Shown here in pieces: positions 19,927-31,730 of a DNA stretch of 64,000 nucleotides. This DNA is from Exobacillus caeni (GTDB taxonomy: Bacteria; Bacillota; Bacilli; Bacillales; Guptibacillaceae), in the NCBI RefSeq assembly GCF_005747095.1, contig NZ_SWLG01000009.1, positions 113,567 through 177,566 on the forward strand. Reading direction: 5' to 3'. Position 1 is the first letter of the stretch; every line of letters begins with the position of its first letter. A program made the position numbers and the translations under genes. Under the pieces are notes generated by a model. It was given only the letters and a program-made list of their open reading frames with translations, was not told the DNA's origin and did no database searches.

Positions 19927-20871
19927 ATGCATCCACTGGCAGAACGGATAAAAAACAAGGATGAAAGAGCGCTGGCACGGGCCATTTCCCTCGTGGAAAA
20001 CGATAGTCCCGAGAAGCTTTCCCTGTTAAAGGATATCCACCCGATGACAGGAAGGGCCCACTATGTTGGCATAACAGGTTCTCCAGGAGCAGGGAAGAGC
20101 TCGCTTGTGAACCGGCTGATCACCTATTTACGCTCGCTTGATTTAAAAGTGGGAATTGTAGCAGTAGATCCAACGAGTCCTTTCAGCGGAGGGGCTTTGC
20201 TCGGGGACAGAGTACGGATGGCAGAACATTTCACAGATCCGGGCGTGTTCATTCGCAGTATGGGAACACGGGGTAGCCTCGGCGGGTTGTCGAGAACAAC
20301 GAAAGAAACAGTCAGGCTGCTCGATGCCTATGGATTCGATGTGATCTTGATTGAAACGGTCGGAGTCGGGCAATCCGAACTCGATATTATGAAAATTGCC
20401 GATACGATCACAGTTGTTTTAAATCCTGGCAGCGGTGACGTTGTCCAGGTGTTTAAAGCGGGCATCATGGAAATCGCCGATGTATTCGTCGTAAATAAGG
20501 CTGACCTGCCAGGCGTGCAAAAATTGCTTACTGAACTTGAAAGCATGCTTGACATTGTAAAGCATGATGCTGATTGGAGGCCTCCTGTCGTACAGACGGT
20601 CTCTGTGAAAAACCAGGGGATCGACGAAATGTGGAAAGAGATCGACCATCATAGACAGGAAATTGAACGGACAGGCGAAAGGGAAAGAAGAAGAAAAGCC
20701 AATCTTGAGCGGGAAGTTCTTGAGGTCGTTCATTACGAATTAATGCGCGAGATACAAAAGCGAGAAGAAGATACTGGATACGAATGGTTAGAGGATGTCG
20801 AGAAAAACCGGGTCGACCCTTATTCGGCGGCCCAGCGGATTTTAAGAAAGTGGACAGAAAATCCAACATAA
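19927..20871 (+). CDS. MeaB/ArgK-family G3E GTPase (methylmalonyl/isobutyryl-CoA mutase chaperone)
   Basis: 314 residues. P-loop GITGSPGAGKSS near residue 50, ETVGVGQSE switch region, guanine specificity NKAD. MeaB GTPases protect and load adenosylcobalamin in acyl-CoA mutases. The icmF gene downstream already has its own fused G domain, so this free copy is redundant or serves another mutase. ATG 19927 (MHPLAERIKN) is nine bases after GGAG and is preferred over upstream TTG codons. Confidence 0.88.
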   Translation: MHPLAERIKNKDERALARAISLVENDSPEKLSLLKDIHPMTGRAHYVGITGSPGAGKSSLVNRLITYLRSLDLKVGIVAVDPTSPFSGGALLGDRVRMAEHFTDPGVFIRSMGTRGSLGGLSRTTKETVRLLDAYGFDVILIETVGVGQSELDIMKIADTITVVLNPGSGDVVQVFKAGIMEIADVFVVNKADLPGVQKLLTELESMLDIVKHDADWRPPVVQTVSVKNQGIDEMWKEIDHHRQEIERTGERERRRKANLEREVLEVVHYELMREIQKREEDTGYEWLEDVEKNRVDPYSAAQRILRKWTENPT

Positions 20872-20901
20872 GAAAATGACTTCATAGGAGATGAGAGTAT
20901 C

Positions 20902-21540
20902 GTGAAAAAGAATGTTCCTTCGATGGTGAAGGATGAGAAGCTCATCCAAAAGCGACGGAACCAGATGATCAAGGCCGCGGTCTCTTTGTTCAAGGAAAAA
21001 GGATTTCATCGAACCACGACCCGTGAAATTGCCAGGGTAGCCGGCTTTAGCATCGGCACGCTGTATGAATACATTCGAAAAAAAGAAGATGTGTTATACC
21101 TGGTCTGTGATTCGATTTACGATGAGGTCCGAGAAAGGCTCGAAAACGCCATCGATGTTGATAAAAGCGGACTGGAAAAACTCAAGCAGGCAGTTCATGC
21201 GTTTTTTAAAGTGATGGATGATATGCAGGATGAAGTGCTCGTCATGTATCAGGAGACAAAGTCACTGCAACAGGAAGCCCTGCCGTATGTACTGAAGAAG
21301 GAAATCGGTATGGCTGAAACGTTCGAAAAGCTGCTGAAGCACTGCGTGGATGAAAAACAGTTGGAGCTGAGCGATAAAGAGATCCAATGTGTGGCACATA
21401 ATATACTTGTTCAGGGACAGATGTGGACGTTTAGAAGATGGGCGCTTCACAGCCTGTATACGTTGGAAGAGTATGCAGACATACAGCTCGGGCTTATGCT
21501 TAATGGAATCGAGAAAGGGAAGGTTTCGTCATCGGTGTAA
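20902..21540 (+). CDS. TetR/AcrR transcriptional regulator (probable local FadR-like repressor)
   Basis: 212 residues. The N-terminal TetR helix-turn-helix (about residues 20-65) reads [34 protein letters not shown]. The C-terminal ligand domain is alpha-helical and of the type that binds acyl-CoAs. Located between meaB and icmF. The two related palindromes at 12689 and 15027 are the obvious candidate operators; an acyl-CoA inducer is inferred from the operon content. GTG start with AGGAG upstream. Confidence 0.86.
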   Translation: MKKNVPSMVKDEKLIQKRRNQMIKAAVSLFKEKGFHRTTTREIARVAGFSIGTLYEYIRKKEDVLYLVCDSIYDEVRERLENAIDVDKSGLEKLKQAVHAFFKVMDDMQDEVLVMYQETKSLQQEALPYVLKKEIGMAETFEKLLKHCVDEKQLELSDKEIQCVAHNILVQGQMWTFRRWALHSLYTLEEYADIQLGLMLNGIEKGKVSSSV

Positions 21541-21550
21541 CGAAGGGGCA

Positions 21551-21572
21551 ATTATTGCTCCCCGGCGACTCT
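21551..21572 (-). repeat. Fragment of the structured element (3' end only, inverted)
   Basis: The minus strand AGAGTCGCCGGGGAGCAATAAT matches the 3' end of copy R2. The only piece in opposite orientation to the neighbouring genes. Confidence 0.5.
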
Positions 21573-21641
21573 ATTGTTGTCTTACTTTTTGAAAGAAAAC
21601 CTGACAGACAAAAAAGCAAAACACATAAGGAGGTAAATGGG

Positions 21642-24600
21642 ATGAGTACGGTTGATATTTATCGTCCGAAGAACCATGTTCGGTTTGTGACGGCGTCGAG
21701 TCTGTTTGATGGGCATGATGCCTCCATTAATATTATGCGGAGAATTTTGCAGGCAAGCGGTGCTGAAGTGATACACCTTGGACATAACCGCTCCGTCGAA
21801 GAAGTGGTGAACGCAGCGATTCAGGAAGACGTTCAGGGAATCGCTATTTCCTCTTACCAGGGCGGACATATGGAATACTTTAAATACATGTATGACCTGC
21901 TTCAGGAAAAAGGGGCACCGCACATTCGCATTTATGGCGGAGGCGGGGGTGTTATCATCACTCGTGAAATCAAGGAACTGCATGAATACGGTATCGCCAG
22001 GATCTTCTCTCCAGAAGACGGCAGGGAGCATGGCCTTCAGGGCATGATCAATCAGATGGTCAAGGAGTGTGACTTCCAAACGGTCCGCCAGATTTCTAAT
22101 CAAATGGAAAACCTTAAGGAGCGCGATCCACAAGCTGTTTCCAATCTGATTACCTTTGCAGAGGAATTTGGTTCAAAAAAATATGAGTCAACCAGCGGAG
22201 AAGTTGCTGCAACTGCTGAAAAAGTATTCACTGACTTGAAAAATATGACGACGGAAACGCCTGTAATCGGTATTACTGGAACAGGGGGAGCAGGTAAAAG
22301 CTCCCTGACAGATGAACTCGTTCGAAGGTTTTTAAACGAATTCGAAGATAAAACGGTAGCGATATTGTCCGTTGACCCGACAAAACAAAAAACAGGCGGT
22401 GCTTTGCTTGGTGACCGTATCCGCATGAACGCGATCCATAACGAGCGAGTATTCATGCGCAGCCTTGCGACGAGAAAATCGAAGACTGAACTTTCTGATG
22501 CGATCCGTGATGCACTAACAGTCGTAAAAGCTGCTGATTATGATTTGATCATCGTTGAAACGAGCGGGATCGGCCAGGGAGATGCCGAAATCGTAGAAAT
22601 CTCGGACGTTGCGATGTACGTGATGACAAGCGAGTTCGGAGCACCATCCCAGCTTGAAAAAATCGATATGATCGATTTTGCTGACTTGATCGCGATCAAC
22701 AAGTTCGAGCGAAAAGGCTCTGAAGACGCACTCCGCGATGTAAAAAAACAATACCAGCGCTCCCATATGCTGTTTGACAAAGACCTTTCTGAGATGCCGG
22801 TTTACGGCACAATCGCGAGCCAGTTCAATGACCCGGGAACCAACACCCTTTTTAAAGTGCTTGTTGATACGATAAATGAAAAATGTAACCTTGACTGGAA
22901 AACAGATATTGAAACAACTGACAAAGTAGAAAAGCTAAACCTGATCATTCCTGGTGACCGGCAGCAATATTTGAATGACATTTCCAGAACGGTTAAAGGC
23001 TATCATGAGTATGTGGAAAAACAAGTTAAGCTTGCTAGAAAAGCGTTCCAGATCGACGGAACCGTAAAAGCGCTTAAAGAAGCAGAAGATGATCACTCTG
23101 GAACCGTCAACATGCTTGAGAAAATGAAAGAAGAAACGCTCGAAAGTATGCACCCGGAAACAAGAAAGATCATAGAAAACTGGCCGGAAGTAAAAGAAAA
23201 GTACGCTGCACAGGAGTTTGTTACAAAGATCCGCGATAAGGAAATCGTTACGGAGCTTCAAACGAAAAGCCTTTCAGGACTTGATATTCCTAAAGTTGCG
23301 CTTCCGAAATATGAGGACTGGGGAGAAATTGTCCGCTGGGTCCTAAAAGAAAACGTGCCGGGTTCATTCCCGTTCACGGCAGGAGTGTTCCCTTTCAAGC
23401 GTAAAGGGGAAGACCCGAAACGGCAGTTTGCAGGGGAAGGAACTCCAGAACGTACAAACCGGCGCTTCCACTATCTTTCAAAAGATGACGATGCAAAGCG
23501 TTTAAGTACGGCTTTTGACTCTGTAACATTGTATGGGGAAGATCCTGACTATCGTCCTGACATTTACGGAAAAGTCGGCGAAAGTGGTGTCAGCATCTGT
23601 ACATTGGATGACATGAAAAAGCTGTATGCTGGTTTTGACCTTTGTTCACCGTCTACTTCGGTTTCAATGACGATCAACGGTCCGGCACCGATCATCCTTG
23701 CGATGTTTATGAATACGGCAGTCGAGCAGCAAATCGAAAAATTTGAAGAAGAAAAAGGCCGCTCCGCAACAGCAGAAGAGCTGGAAGAGATCAAAGCATA
23801 TACGCTGAACACGGTGCGCGGAACCGTTCAGGCGGATATTTTAAAAGAAGATCAGGGACAGAATACATGTATCTTCTCAACAGAATTTGCGCTTCGCATG
23901 ATGGGAGATATCCAGGAATATTTTATCGATAATCAAGTACGTAACTATTACTCTGTTTCAATCTCCGGCTACCATATCGCTGAAGCGGGAGCGAATCCGA
24001 TTTCCCAGCTTGCATTTACGCTCGCGAACGGCTTTACCTATGTTGAGTACTACTTAAGCCGGGGAATGGACATCAACAAGTTTGCGCCGAACCTGTCGTT
24101 CTTCTTCAGTAACGGACTTGATCCGGAATATACCGTTATCGGACGTGTCGCTCGCCGAATCTGGTCTACTGTTATGAGGGATAAATACGGTGCGAACGAG
24201 AGAAGCCAGAAGCTGAAATACCATATCCAGACATCAGGACGCTCGCTCCATGCCCAGGAAATGGACTTCAACGACATCCGTACGACGCTTCAGGCATTGA
24301 TGGCGATTCAGGACAACTGTAACTCGCTTCACACGAATGCATATGATGAAGCGATCACCACACCATCAGAAGAGTCTGTTCGAAGAGCGATGGCGATCCA
24401 GATGATCATTTCAAAAGAGCTTGGTTTAACGAAAAACGAAAATCCTCTTCAAGGTTCTTTCATTATCGATGAATTAACAGATCTTGTAGAAGAAGCGGTA
24501 TTAATGGAGTTTGAACGAATCAATGCCCGCGGCGGCGTACTGGGAGCGATGGAAACGCAGTATCAGCGCGGTAAGATCCAGGAAGAATCTATGTATTACG

Positions 24601-24920
24601 AAATGTTGAAGCATACAGGGGAGCTTCCGATCATCGGAGTCAACACATATCGCAATCCGAACCCTCCTGCAGAAGAAGAATTCAACCTGCAGCTGGCCCG
24701 TGCTTCAAAAGAAGAAAAAGAGCAGCAAATCGCCAACTTGAAAGCGTTCCAGGAACGAAATGCAGGCAAAACAGAAGAAGCGCTAAAACGTCTGCAAGAA
24801 GCTGCCCTTACAAACGGAAACATCTTCGAAGAATTAATGGAAACAGTAAAAGTAGCAAGCCTTGGCCAAATCACAACCGCACTATACCAGGTAGGCGGAA
24901 AATACCGTCGTAACATGTAA
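21642..24920 (+). CDS. icmF: Fused isobutyryl-CoA mutase IcmF
   Basis: 1092 residues. Adenosylcobalamin-dependent interconversion of isobutyryl-CoA and n-butyryl-CoA. Domain order: B12-binding domain at residues 1-150 with [11 protein letters not shown] (cobalamin-ligand motif) and [11 protein letters not shown]; MeaB-like G domain with P-loop GTGGAGKSS near residue 212 and NKFE for guanine; mutase TIM-barrel from about residue 560 ([30 protein letters not shown]). The G-domain-in-the-middle architecture separates it from methylmalonyl-CoA mutase. ATG 21642 follows AAGGAGGTAAATGGG; the upstream frame extension runs through a repeat fragment. Together with the acyl-CoA dehydrogenases it links branched-chain acyl-CoA to beta-oxidation. 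Confidence 0.94.
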   Translation: MSTVDIYRPKNHVRFVTASSLFDGHDASINIMRRILQASGAEVIHLGHNRSVEEVVNAAIQEDVQGIAISSYQGGHMEYFKYMYDLLQEKGAPHIRIYGGGGGVIITREIKELHEYGIARIFSPEDGREHGLQGMINQMVKECDFQTVRQISNQMENLKERDPQAVSNLITFAEEFGSKKYESTSGEVAATAEKVFTDLKNMTTETPVIGITGTGGAGKSSLTDELVRRFLNEFEDKTVAILSVDPTKQKTGGALLGDRIRMNAIHNERVFMRSLATRKSKTELSDAIRDALTVVKAADYDLIIVETSGIGQGDAEIVEISDVAMYVMTSEFGAPSQLEKIDMIDFADLIAINKFERKGSEDALRDVKKQYQRSHMLFDKDLSEMPVYGTIASQFNDPGTNTLFKVLVDTINEKCNLDWKTDIETTDKVEKLNLIIPGDRQQYLNDISRTVKGYHEYVEKQVKLARKAFQIDGTVKALKEAEDDHSGTVNMLEKMKEETLESMHPETRKIIENWPEVKEKYAAQEFVTKIRDKEIVTELQTKSLSGLDIPKVALPKYEDWGEIVRWVLKENVPGSFPFTAGVFPFKRKGEDPKRQFAGEGTPERTNRRFHYLSKDDDAKRLSTAFDSVTLYGEDPDYRPDIYGKVGESGVSICTLDDMKKLYAGFDLCSPSTSVSMTINGPAPIILAMFMNTAVEQQIEKFEEEKGRSATAEELEEIKAYTLNTVRGTVQADILKEDQGQNTCIFSTEFALRMMGDIQEYFIDNQVRNYYSVSISGYHIAEAGANPISQLAFTLANGFTYVEYYLSRGMDINKFAPNLSFFFSNGLDPEYTVIGRVARRIWSTVMRDKYGANERSQKLKYHIQTSGRSLHAQEMDFNDIRTTLQALMAIQDNCNSLHTNAYDEAITTPSEESVRRAMAIQMIISKELGLTKNENPLQGSFIIDELTDLVEEAVLMEFERINARGGVLGAMETQYQRGKIQEESMYYEMLKHTGELPIIGVNTYRNPNPPAEEEFNLQLARASKEEKEQQIANLKAFQERNAGKTEEALKRLQEAALTNGNIFEELMETVKVASLGQITTALYQVGGKYRRNM

Positions 24921-24986
24921 CATAAAAAAAGCAGCAATAAAACTTCTTTTTACTTGTAAAACAAAAAAGTTCATATTATCTTTAAT

Positions 24987-25015
24987 GGAAAGGGGAAACC
25001 CTTTCCCTTTATTTG
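24987..25015 (+). terminator. Intrinsic terminator of icmF
   Basis: GGAAAGGG-GAAA-CCCTTTCC, perfect 8-bp stem, followed by CTTTATTT. Confidence 0.75.
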
Positions 25016-25105
25016 TAATACAATAATAACTTCAACCTGTTTACAAGAATAAAAGAATGGCAACAATTTAAATAGAGTTATAATCAATTTCTTAATATTT
25101 TTAAA

Positions 25106-25257
25106 TGGGACCACAAAGCGTTACATCTTTGCTCCCCCAAAAAAAAGATTGATGAAATCTTTTTTTGTAAGAGCGTTAGCGATTGGCACGTTGTTTTGAG
25201 AGCTACGTCAAGCTTGCTTGTAAGAAGCTCTTGAAACATAAGTGCCGAGGGGGAGCA
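25106..25257 (+). repeat. Structured intergenic element, copy R3
   Basis: Outer helix TGCTCCCCC/GGGGGAGCA; inner helix closed by GGCAC/GTGCC instead of GTCTC/GAGAC (paired change); apical CAAG-CTTG-CTTG. 139 bases before rpoE, same direction. Nothing else was found in 25016-25396. Confidence 0.85.
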
Positions 25258-25396
25258 AAACTGTCCCTTTCTTTGAAGATATTTTGCCTTCTTCTATAGC
25301 ATATCTAACCAAACTTTGTTTATAATGAATGGTATGATTTTCAAATCAAGACTAAGATCCTATGTTACCGTTCAGAAATGAAAGGGAGTGCCTTAA

Positions 25397-25921
25397 TTGA
25401 GTATGACAGACCAACTCACACCTGAAGAAATCCTGGAAACACCAATGATCGAAATCATGCATCATGTATTGTTGCAAGAAAAAAAACCATTGTCCTTCTA
25501 TGCGCTCATGCAGCGTATCGGAGAATTGAAAAACATGCCCAATGAAGAAGTGAAGGAACGCCTTGCACAAGTCTATACAGATATAAATATCGACGGCCGC
25601 TTCGTAACACTTGGTGACAACCAATGGGGCCTAAAAAGCTGGTATCCTGTTGAACAGAGCCAGGAAGAGCTAGCGACAACCATCAAACCTAAAAAACAAC
25701 GCAAAAAAGATGAAGATGCAGATGAGCTAGGCCTTTATGACGATCTTGATGATGACTTCGAAGACCTTGATGAAGACGTGGAATTCGACGAAGTGGATGA
25801 TGAAGACTTTGCTGCCGACGACGCAGATCTCGATTTCGATGCGGACGAAGATTTTGACGAAGACGACGATGAAGATGAAGACTTTGCAGAAGATGAGTAT
25901 GACCTGGAAGATGAAGACTAA
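25397..25921 (+). CDS. rpoE: DNA-directed RNA polymerase delta subunit
   Basis: 174 residues. Gram-positive-specific RNAP accessory factor that speeds polymerase recycling and affects promoter selectivity. N-terminal HARE-HTH domain (residues 1-90, ending NIDGRFVTLGDNQWGLKSWYP), a short Lys-rich linker (KPKKQRKKD), then about 70 almost wholly Asp/Glu residues to the end. TTG start is 6 bases after GGGAGTG; ATG 25403 is an alternative. Upstream of pyrG as in B. subtilis, but with its own terminator. Confidence 0.94.
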   Translation: MSMTDQLTPEEILETPMIEIMHHVLLQEKKPLSFYALMQRIGELKNMPNEEVKERLAQVYTDINIDGRFVTLGDNQWGLKSWYPVEQSQEELATTIKPKKQRKKDEDADELGLYDDLDDDFEDLDEDVEFDEVDDEDFAADDADLDFDADEDFDEDDDEDEDFAEDEYDLEDED

Positions 25922-26023
25922 AAATTATTTGTAAGACCGGTTGACTTTATAGGAGGAAATCGGTAGAATCATTTTTGGGCTTTACCAAACAGAAATTTAA
26001 TAATTGAACGATAGAATAAAAAC

Positions 26024-26068
26024 AAAAGCGCCCCCTCCAAATGGGAGAGGAGTCGCTTTTGTTTTTTT
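26024..26068 (+). terminator. Intrinsic terminator of rpoE
   Basis: AAAAGCG-CCCTCC...GGGAGAGGA-CGCTTTT stem followed by GTTTTTTT. Confidence 0.85.
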
Positions 26069-28085
<2,017 letters not shown>

Positions 28086-28093
28086 CATCAGGA

Positions 28094-28122
28094 AACGCCC
28101 TTATTCAAACAGGGCGTTTTTT
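28094..28122 (+). terminator. Intrinsic terminator of pyrG
   Basis: AACGCCC-loop-GGGCGTT followed by TTTT. Confidence 0.88.
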
Positions 28123-28160
28123 AATTGCCGTTTTAAATTTATTAAAAAGTAAAATCAATC

Positions 28161-28189
28161 TTGACTAACAGAACGTTTGTTCGTATAAT
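28161..28189 (+). promoter_or_regulatory. Strong SigA promoter with LexA-like box in the spacer
   Basis: TTGACT (28161-28166), 17 bases, TATAAT (28184-28189). The spacer contains AGAACGTTTGTTCG (28170-28183); its complement CGAACAAACGTTCT differs at one position from the B. subtilis SOS box CGAACRNRYGTTYC. No protein gene follows; the next gene (ywjG) is on the other strand. Confidence 0.65.
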
Positions 28190-28195
28190 AATTTT

Positions 28196-28400
28196 AAAGA
28201 AAGCTAAAGTTTCTCTCTCAAACTTTAGCGCCTTGAAACGTTTTTCTTTTTATCCTCAGATAAATGGGAGAAGACAGAACAAGGCGCCGACAGTTCGGCT
28301 CGCGCTAGAGGCTTATGCAGAGGTAATGTCCAAGTTATGTAACCAGCGGGAGGTTGAGGTGGTCTTGCGAGGAATTACAGGGAGTGAGTCTCCCCGACAA
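28196..28400 (+). ncRNA. Candidate structured transcript between pyrG and ywjG
   Basis: Downstream of the 28161 promoter: a perfect 10-bp hairpin GCTAAAGTTT/AAACTTTAGC (28203-28229); GCGCCTTG (28228-28235) pairing with CAAGGCGC (28280-28287) and excluding the first hairpin's last pairs; GCCGA/TCGGC; and GGGAG/CTCCC (near 28380-28395). Only short frames exist and none has a convincing RBS. A degenerate mobile element or intron piece is possible. No clear terminator is visible. Confidence 0.35.
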
Positions 28401-28515
28401 CTATAATTCTTCCAGTATTTACAAATTCCTTCTTATTTTTTGAAAATTTTTATTTTTATTTTCTATTTAGGTCGAAATTTGTGGAATAAGTTGTCTCTGC
28501 AAGTAAAAGAGACAA

Positions 28516-29055
28516 TTAAAGATCCAGTTCATGTTCCTGCAGAATTTCCGTCGTGGTCAAAAATAAGGCAAAGTAACAATATAGAGCTGCCATTGCGGAA
28601 GGGAAGCCGACTCTGTTTCCGTCTTCACCAGGTACAAGGGCATCCACCTGCTTTGTATCAAGATGAAAATCAACCTCATTCACAAAAAGCCGTTCTTCCT
28701 CTTTTCTTGTTGCGGAAATGCCGATCACTACTGCACCTTTTTCTCTTGCTTCTTTTGCAAGATCGGCTGCCTTCTGGTCCTCTGAAAATCTTGTAGCCAG
28801 TACTACCCCATCTTGAGGAATAAGCTCTGCCATTTTCCCACCTTTTATTAAAAAATCAGTGGCAGGCAATGTTTGAGCTCCATAAACCGCTTCATAAGAA
28901 ACAGCCTGCATCTCATCTACGCCATGGAAGTAAAGTGTTCCTCCGGCAGACAACACCTGGGTAAACACCCGAGAAATATCTTCGATCATCATCTCTTCTT
29001 GCTCCTGAATCTTATTAAAAGTTCCCATTAACTGAGTAGTAAAAATCTTTAACAT
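28516..29055 (-). CDS. ywjG: DUF2529 family protein YwjG
   Basis: 179 residues, SIS-like alpha/beta fold (GGTLYFHGVDEMQAV and GVVLATRFSEDQKAADLAKEAREKGAVVIGIS), of unknown function; homologous to B. subtilis YwjG, which also lies between pyrG and spo0F. The start MLKIFTTQLMG at 29055 follows AAAGGACGGAAACG; an upstream in-frame ATG at 29076 has no RBS and overlaps it. Divergent from spo0F and convergent with pyrG. Confidence 0.85.
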   Translation of the reverse strand: MLKIFTTQLMGTFNKIQEQEEMMIEDISRVFTQVLSAGGTLYFHGVDEMQAVSYEAVYGAQTLPATDFLIKGGKMAELIPQDGVVLATRFSEDQKAADLAKEAREKGAVVIGISATRKEEERLFVNEVDFHLDTKQVDALVPGEDGNRVGFPSAMAALYCYFALFLTTTEILQEHELDL

Positions 29056-29216
29056 CGTTTCCGTCCTTTCATTCATTAATAACTATCAGACATTATAACG
29101 TTTTAGAATGCAAGGTACAAAAATCAAGGTTATCATTATTGATAGGGCCGGGGAGCAAAAATACTATTAATCATCTCTGCAATAAATATAAATCCCGATT
29201 GCCTAAAAAACCTTGA

Positions 29217-29243
29217 AGGAATCCTACTAATCACAGAGAATAA
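29217..29243 (+). promoter_or_regulatory. SigH-type promoter for spo0F
   Basis: AGGAATC (29217-29223), 13 bases, AGAATAA (29237-29243), matching the SigH consensus AGGAnnT-N12-14-GAAT. Distance to the ATG is about 40 bases. B. subtilis spo0F is SigH-transcribed. Confidence 0.65.
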
Positions 29244-29284
29244 CTTACAAAAGGAGAATTTATGCATAGTTGGAGGCTACATTC

Positions 29285-29653
29285 ATGAAGAAAAAAATCT
29301 TAATTGTCGATGACCAATATGGAATACGGATCCTTCTTAACGAGATATTCCAAAAAGAAGGCTATGAGACATACCAGGCTGCTAACGGTGTTCAGGCCCT
29401 TTCGATCGTAAAAAGCGAAGATCCGCAACTTGTCATATTAGATATGAAAATTCCAGGAATGGATGGACTTGAAATATTGAAGAGAATCAAGGAAATGGAA
29501 ACAAAAGCCCAGGTAATCATCATGACAGCATACGGAGAACTGGACATGATCCACGAAGCGATAGAACTCGGAGCGGTCACCCATTTCGCAAAACCGTTCG
29601 ATATCGATGAAATACGTGAAGCGGTAAGAAAAGAACTCCCGTTAAACAGTTGA
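29285..29653 (+). CDS. spo0F: Sporulation initiation phosphotransferase Spo0F
   Basis: 122-residue single-domain receiver that takes phosphate from sporulation kinases and hands it to Spo0B in the phosphorelay to Spo0A. Acidic pair in [11 protein letters not shown], phospho-acceptor Asp53 in [11 protein letters not shown], switch Thr in IIMTAYGE, and Lys in HFAKPFD. Near-identical to B. subtilis Spo0F through these blocks. ATG 29285 follows TTGGAGGCTACATTC. A SigH-like promoter precedes it. The orphan kinase at 4328 is a likely donor (inference). Confidence 0.97.
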   Translation: MKKKILIVDDQYGIRILLNEIFQKEGYETYQAANGVQALSIVKSEDPQLVILDMKIPGMDGLEILKRIKEMETKAQVIIMTAYGELDMIHEAIELGAVTHFAKPFDIDEIREAVRKELPLNS

Positions 29654-29670
29654 TAACCAGTAGCGGAAAA

Positions 29671-29686
29671 AGGATAGCGCTTTCAT
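29671..29686 (-). promoter_or_regulatory. cre-like site upstream of fbaA
   Basis: The minus strand reads ATGAAAGCGCTATCCT, one mismatch from WTGNAARCGNWWWNCA. It lies 58 bases upstream of the extended -10. Confidence 0.45.
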
Positions 29687-29735
29687 AAAAAACCTTGATA
29701 AATCAAGCGTTTGCCCTTCTTTTATTATGTTGATA

Positions 29736-29744
29736 TGCTATAAT
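29736..29744 (+). promoter_or_regulatory. Extended -10 promoter for fbaA
   Basis: TGCTATAAT, an exact extended -10 element. No good -35 hexamer at 16-18 bases. Confidence 0.5.
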
Positions 29745-29911
29745 AGAACCGGTAATTGGAGTTGCATAAAAGGCGTTATTATTTTCCTGATCCATACATA
29801 AAACCCATCCATTTATGCCATGTTGTAGAAGAATAGCAATAGATTTCTATTACGCCATTTGCTCCACAAAATGTTCAAGTAAGTATTCAACAATCTAAGG
29901 AGGATCTTACA

Positions 29912-30775
29912 ATGCCTTTAGTTTCCATGAAAGAAATGCTCGAAAAAGCAAAAGCAGAAAGCTATGCTGTCGGGCAGTTTAACCTAAATAATCTTGAGTT
30001 CACTCAAGCGATTTTACAGGCCGCACAGGAAGAAAAGTCTCCGGTTATTTGCGGTGTGTCCGAAGGTGCTGCGCGTTACATGGGCGGTTTCAATTTCGTT
30101 GTGAAAATGGTTGAAGCGCTTATGGAAGAGTATGAAGTGACTGTACCTGTTGCGATTCACCTTGACCACGGTTCAAGCTTCGAAAAATGCATGCAAGCGA
30201 TGAAAGCTGGATTTACTTCCGTTATGATCGATGGTTCCCATTATCCGCTTGAAGAAAACATCGCGCTTACAAAGAAAGTTGTAGAAGCTGCACATGCAGT
30301 CGGTGTTTCTGTTGAAGCTGAGCTTGGCAGAATCGGCGGCCAGGAAGATGACTTGATCGTTGACGACGCTGAAGCAGCATACGCGATTCCGGAAGAGTGT
30401 GAGAAATTGATCAACGAAACTGGTGTAGACTGCTTTGCTCCAGCACTTGGTTCTGTACACGGTCCATACAAAGGCGAACCGAACCTTGGATTTGATCGCA
30501 TGGAACAAATCAGTAAATTGACTGGTGTTCCGCTTGTTCTTCATGGCGGTACTGGCATCCCTACAAAAGATGTTAAGAAAGCAATCGAGCTTGGCCATGC
30601 AAAAATCAATGTTAATACAGAAAGCCAGATTTCTTCTTCTAAAGCCGTTCGCCAGGTTCTAGAAGAAAAGCCTGATCTGTATGACCCGCGTAAATATCTT
30701 GGGCCTGCACGTGAAGCTATTAAAGAAACAGTTAAAGCAAAAATGCGTGAGTTTGGTTCTTCCAATAAAGCGTAA
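29912..30775 (+). CDS. fbaA: Fructose-bisphosphate aldolase, class II
   Basis: 287 residues. Reversible cleavage of fructose 1,6-bisphosphate in glycolysis and gluconeogenesis; Zn-dependent. Zn-binding residues sit in [24 protein letters not shown] and GSVHGPYKG, and the phosphate loop is VLHGGTGIP. Follows AGGAGG. Conserved position after spo0F. glpX at 33313 supplies the gluconeogenic phosphatase for the same metabolite. Confidence 0.96.
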   Translation: MPLVSMKEMLEKAKAESYAVGQFNLNNLEFTQAILQAAQEEKSPVICGVSEGAARYMGGFNFVVKMVEALMEEYEVTVPVAIHLDHGSSFEKCMQAMKAGFTSVMIDGSHYPLEENIALTKKVVEAAHAVGVSVEAELGRIGGQEDDLIVDDAEAAYAIPEECEKLINETGVDCFAPALGSVHGPYKGEPNLGFDRMEQISKLTGVPLVLHGGTGIPTKDVKKAIELGHAKINVNTESQISSSKAVRQVLEEKPDLYDPRKYLGPAREAIKETVKAKMREFGSSNKA

Positions 30776-30785
30776 GCAAAAATAG

Positions 30786-30822
30786 AAAGGAAGCCGCCTG
30801 GATCATTTGGGCGGTTCCTTTT
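30786..30822 (+). terminator. Intrinsic terminator of fbaA
   Basis: AAAGGAAGCCGCC-loop-GGCGGTTCCTTTT, bulged 10-bp stem. Confidence 0.8.
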
Positions 30823-31043
30823 CATATCACTTCCATCCAGGCGCTCATCATCGCATTTCCCTCTGCCATAGACATCATTAAAAACGATACGCCTGCCACT
30901 CTGTTTGTCACCCGGACTCCGACGTTTAAGTTTGGCTTTTTCAAGGTAAATTCTTCATAGAATAGAATCCTCTAAATTAGTACAACCAAAGAAGCAATTT
31001 TAAGAGAAATAAGCCAATTTGATAGAATTATGTTACTATTTTA

Positions 31044-31059
31044 TAGTAAACGCTTTCGA
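31044..31059 (+). promoter_or_regulatory. Weak cre-like site upstream of tal
   Basis: TAGTAAACGCTTTCGA, two mismatches from the cre consensus, 24 bases before the ATG. Confidence 0.25.
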
Positions 31060-31082
31060 ACAATAGAAAAGGAAGTGATCCA

Positions 31083-31730
31083 GTGAAGATTTTTATAGAT
31101 ACTGCAAATGTAAGTGAAATTAAAGAAGCATATGACATGGGGATTGTATCAGGTGTTACGACAAACCCATCTTTAGTAGCGAAAGAAAACGTGGATTTTC
31201 ATGACCGCCTGCGAGAAATTACAAGTTTTGTAAAAGGATCAGTAAGCGCAGAGGTAATTTCGACAGAAGCAGATGGAATGGTGGAAGAAGGAAAAAAACT
31301 TGCTGACATCGCACCGAATATCACCGTGAAAGTCCCGATGACAGGAGAAGGCCTGAAAGCTGTTAAAGAATTCAAAGAGCTTGGCATTAAAACGAATGTT
31401 ACCCTTGTTTTTTCTGCGAATCAGGCATTGCTTGCTGCAAGAGCGGGAGCATCGTATGTATCGCCATTTTTAGGCCGTCTTGATGATATTGGGCAGAACG
31501 GATTAGACCTTATTGCGCAGATTGCTGAAATTTTTGGTTTGCATGGAATCGAGACGGAGATTATAGCAGCGAGCATCCGCCACCCGATGCATGTAACAGA
31601 TGCAGCCCTGGGAGGCGCTCATATTGCTACAATGCCGTTTAAGGTCGTCCAGCAAATGCTTAAGCACCCATTAACAGACGCTGGAATCGAAAGGTTCCTT
31701 GCAGATTGGGAAAATGCACAAAAAGGCTAA
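31083..31730 (+). CDS. tal: Transaldolase, small (FSA-like) subfamily
   Basis: 215 residues, class I aldolase barrel. Moves a dihydroxyacetone unit between sugar phosphates in the non-oxidative pentose phosphate pathway. N-terminal [16 protein letters not shown] and [13 protein letters not shown]; Schiff-base Lys in NITVKVPMT; phosphate site [11 protein letters not shown]. Small type like B. subtilis YwjH. Start ATG 31083 is preceded by GGAAGTGATCCA. Confidence 0.93.
   Translation: MKIFIDTANVSEIKEAYDMGIVSGVTTNPSLVAKENVDFHDRLREITSFVKGSVSAEVISTEADGMVEEGKKLADIAPNITVKVPMTGEGLKAVKEFKELGIKTNVTLVFSANQALLAARAGASYVSPFLGRLDDIGQNGLDLIAQIAEIFGLHGIETEIIAASIRHPMHVTDAALGGAHIATMPFKVVQQMLKHPLTDAGIERFLADWENAQKG

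Noticed and set aside
25737..25934. 65-codon frame inside rpoE
   Set aside because: Shadow frame of the Asp/Glu-rich repeat codons of rpoE; Met/Thr/Lys-rich low-complexity product.
28161..28406. 81-codon frame between pyrG and ywjG
   Set aside because: Its TTG start is the -35 hexamer of the promoter at 28161, it has no RBS and its composition is unlike the neighbouring genes; the DNA signals are better explained as promoter plus hairpins.
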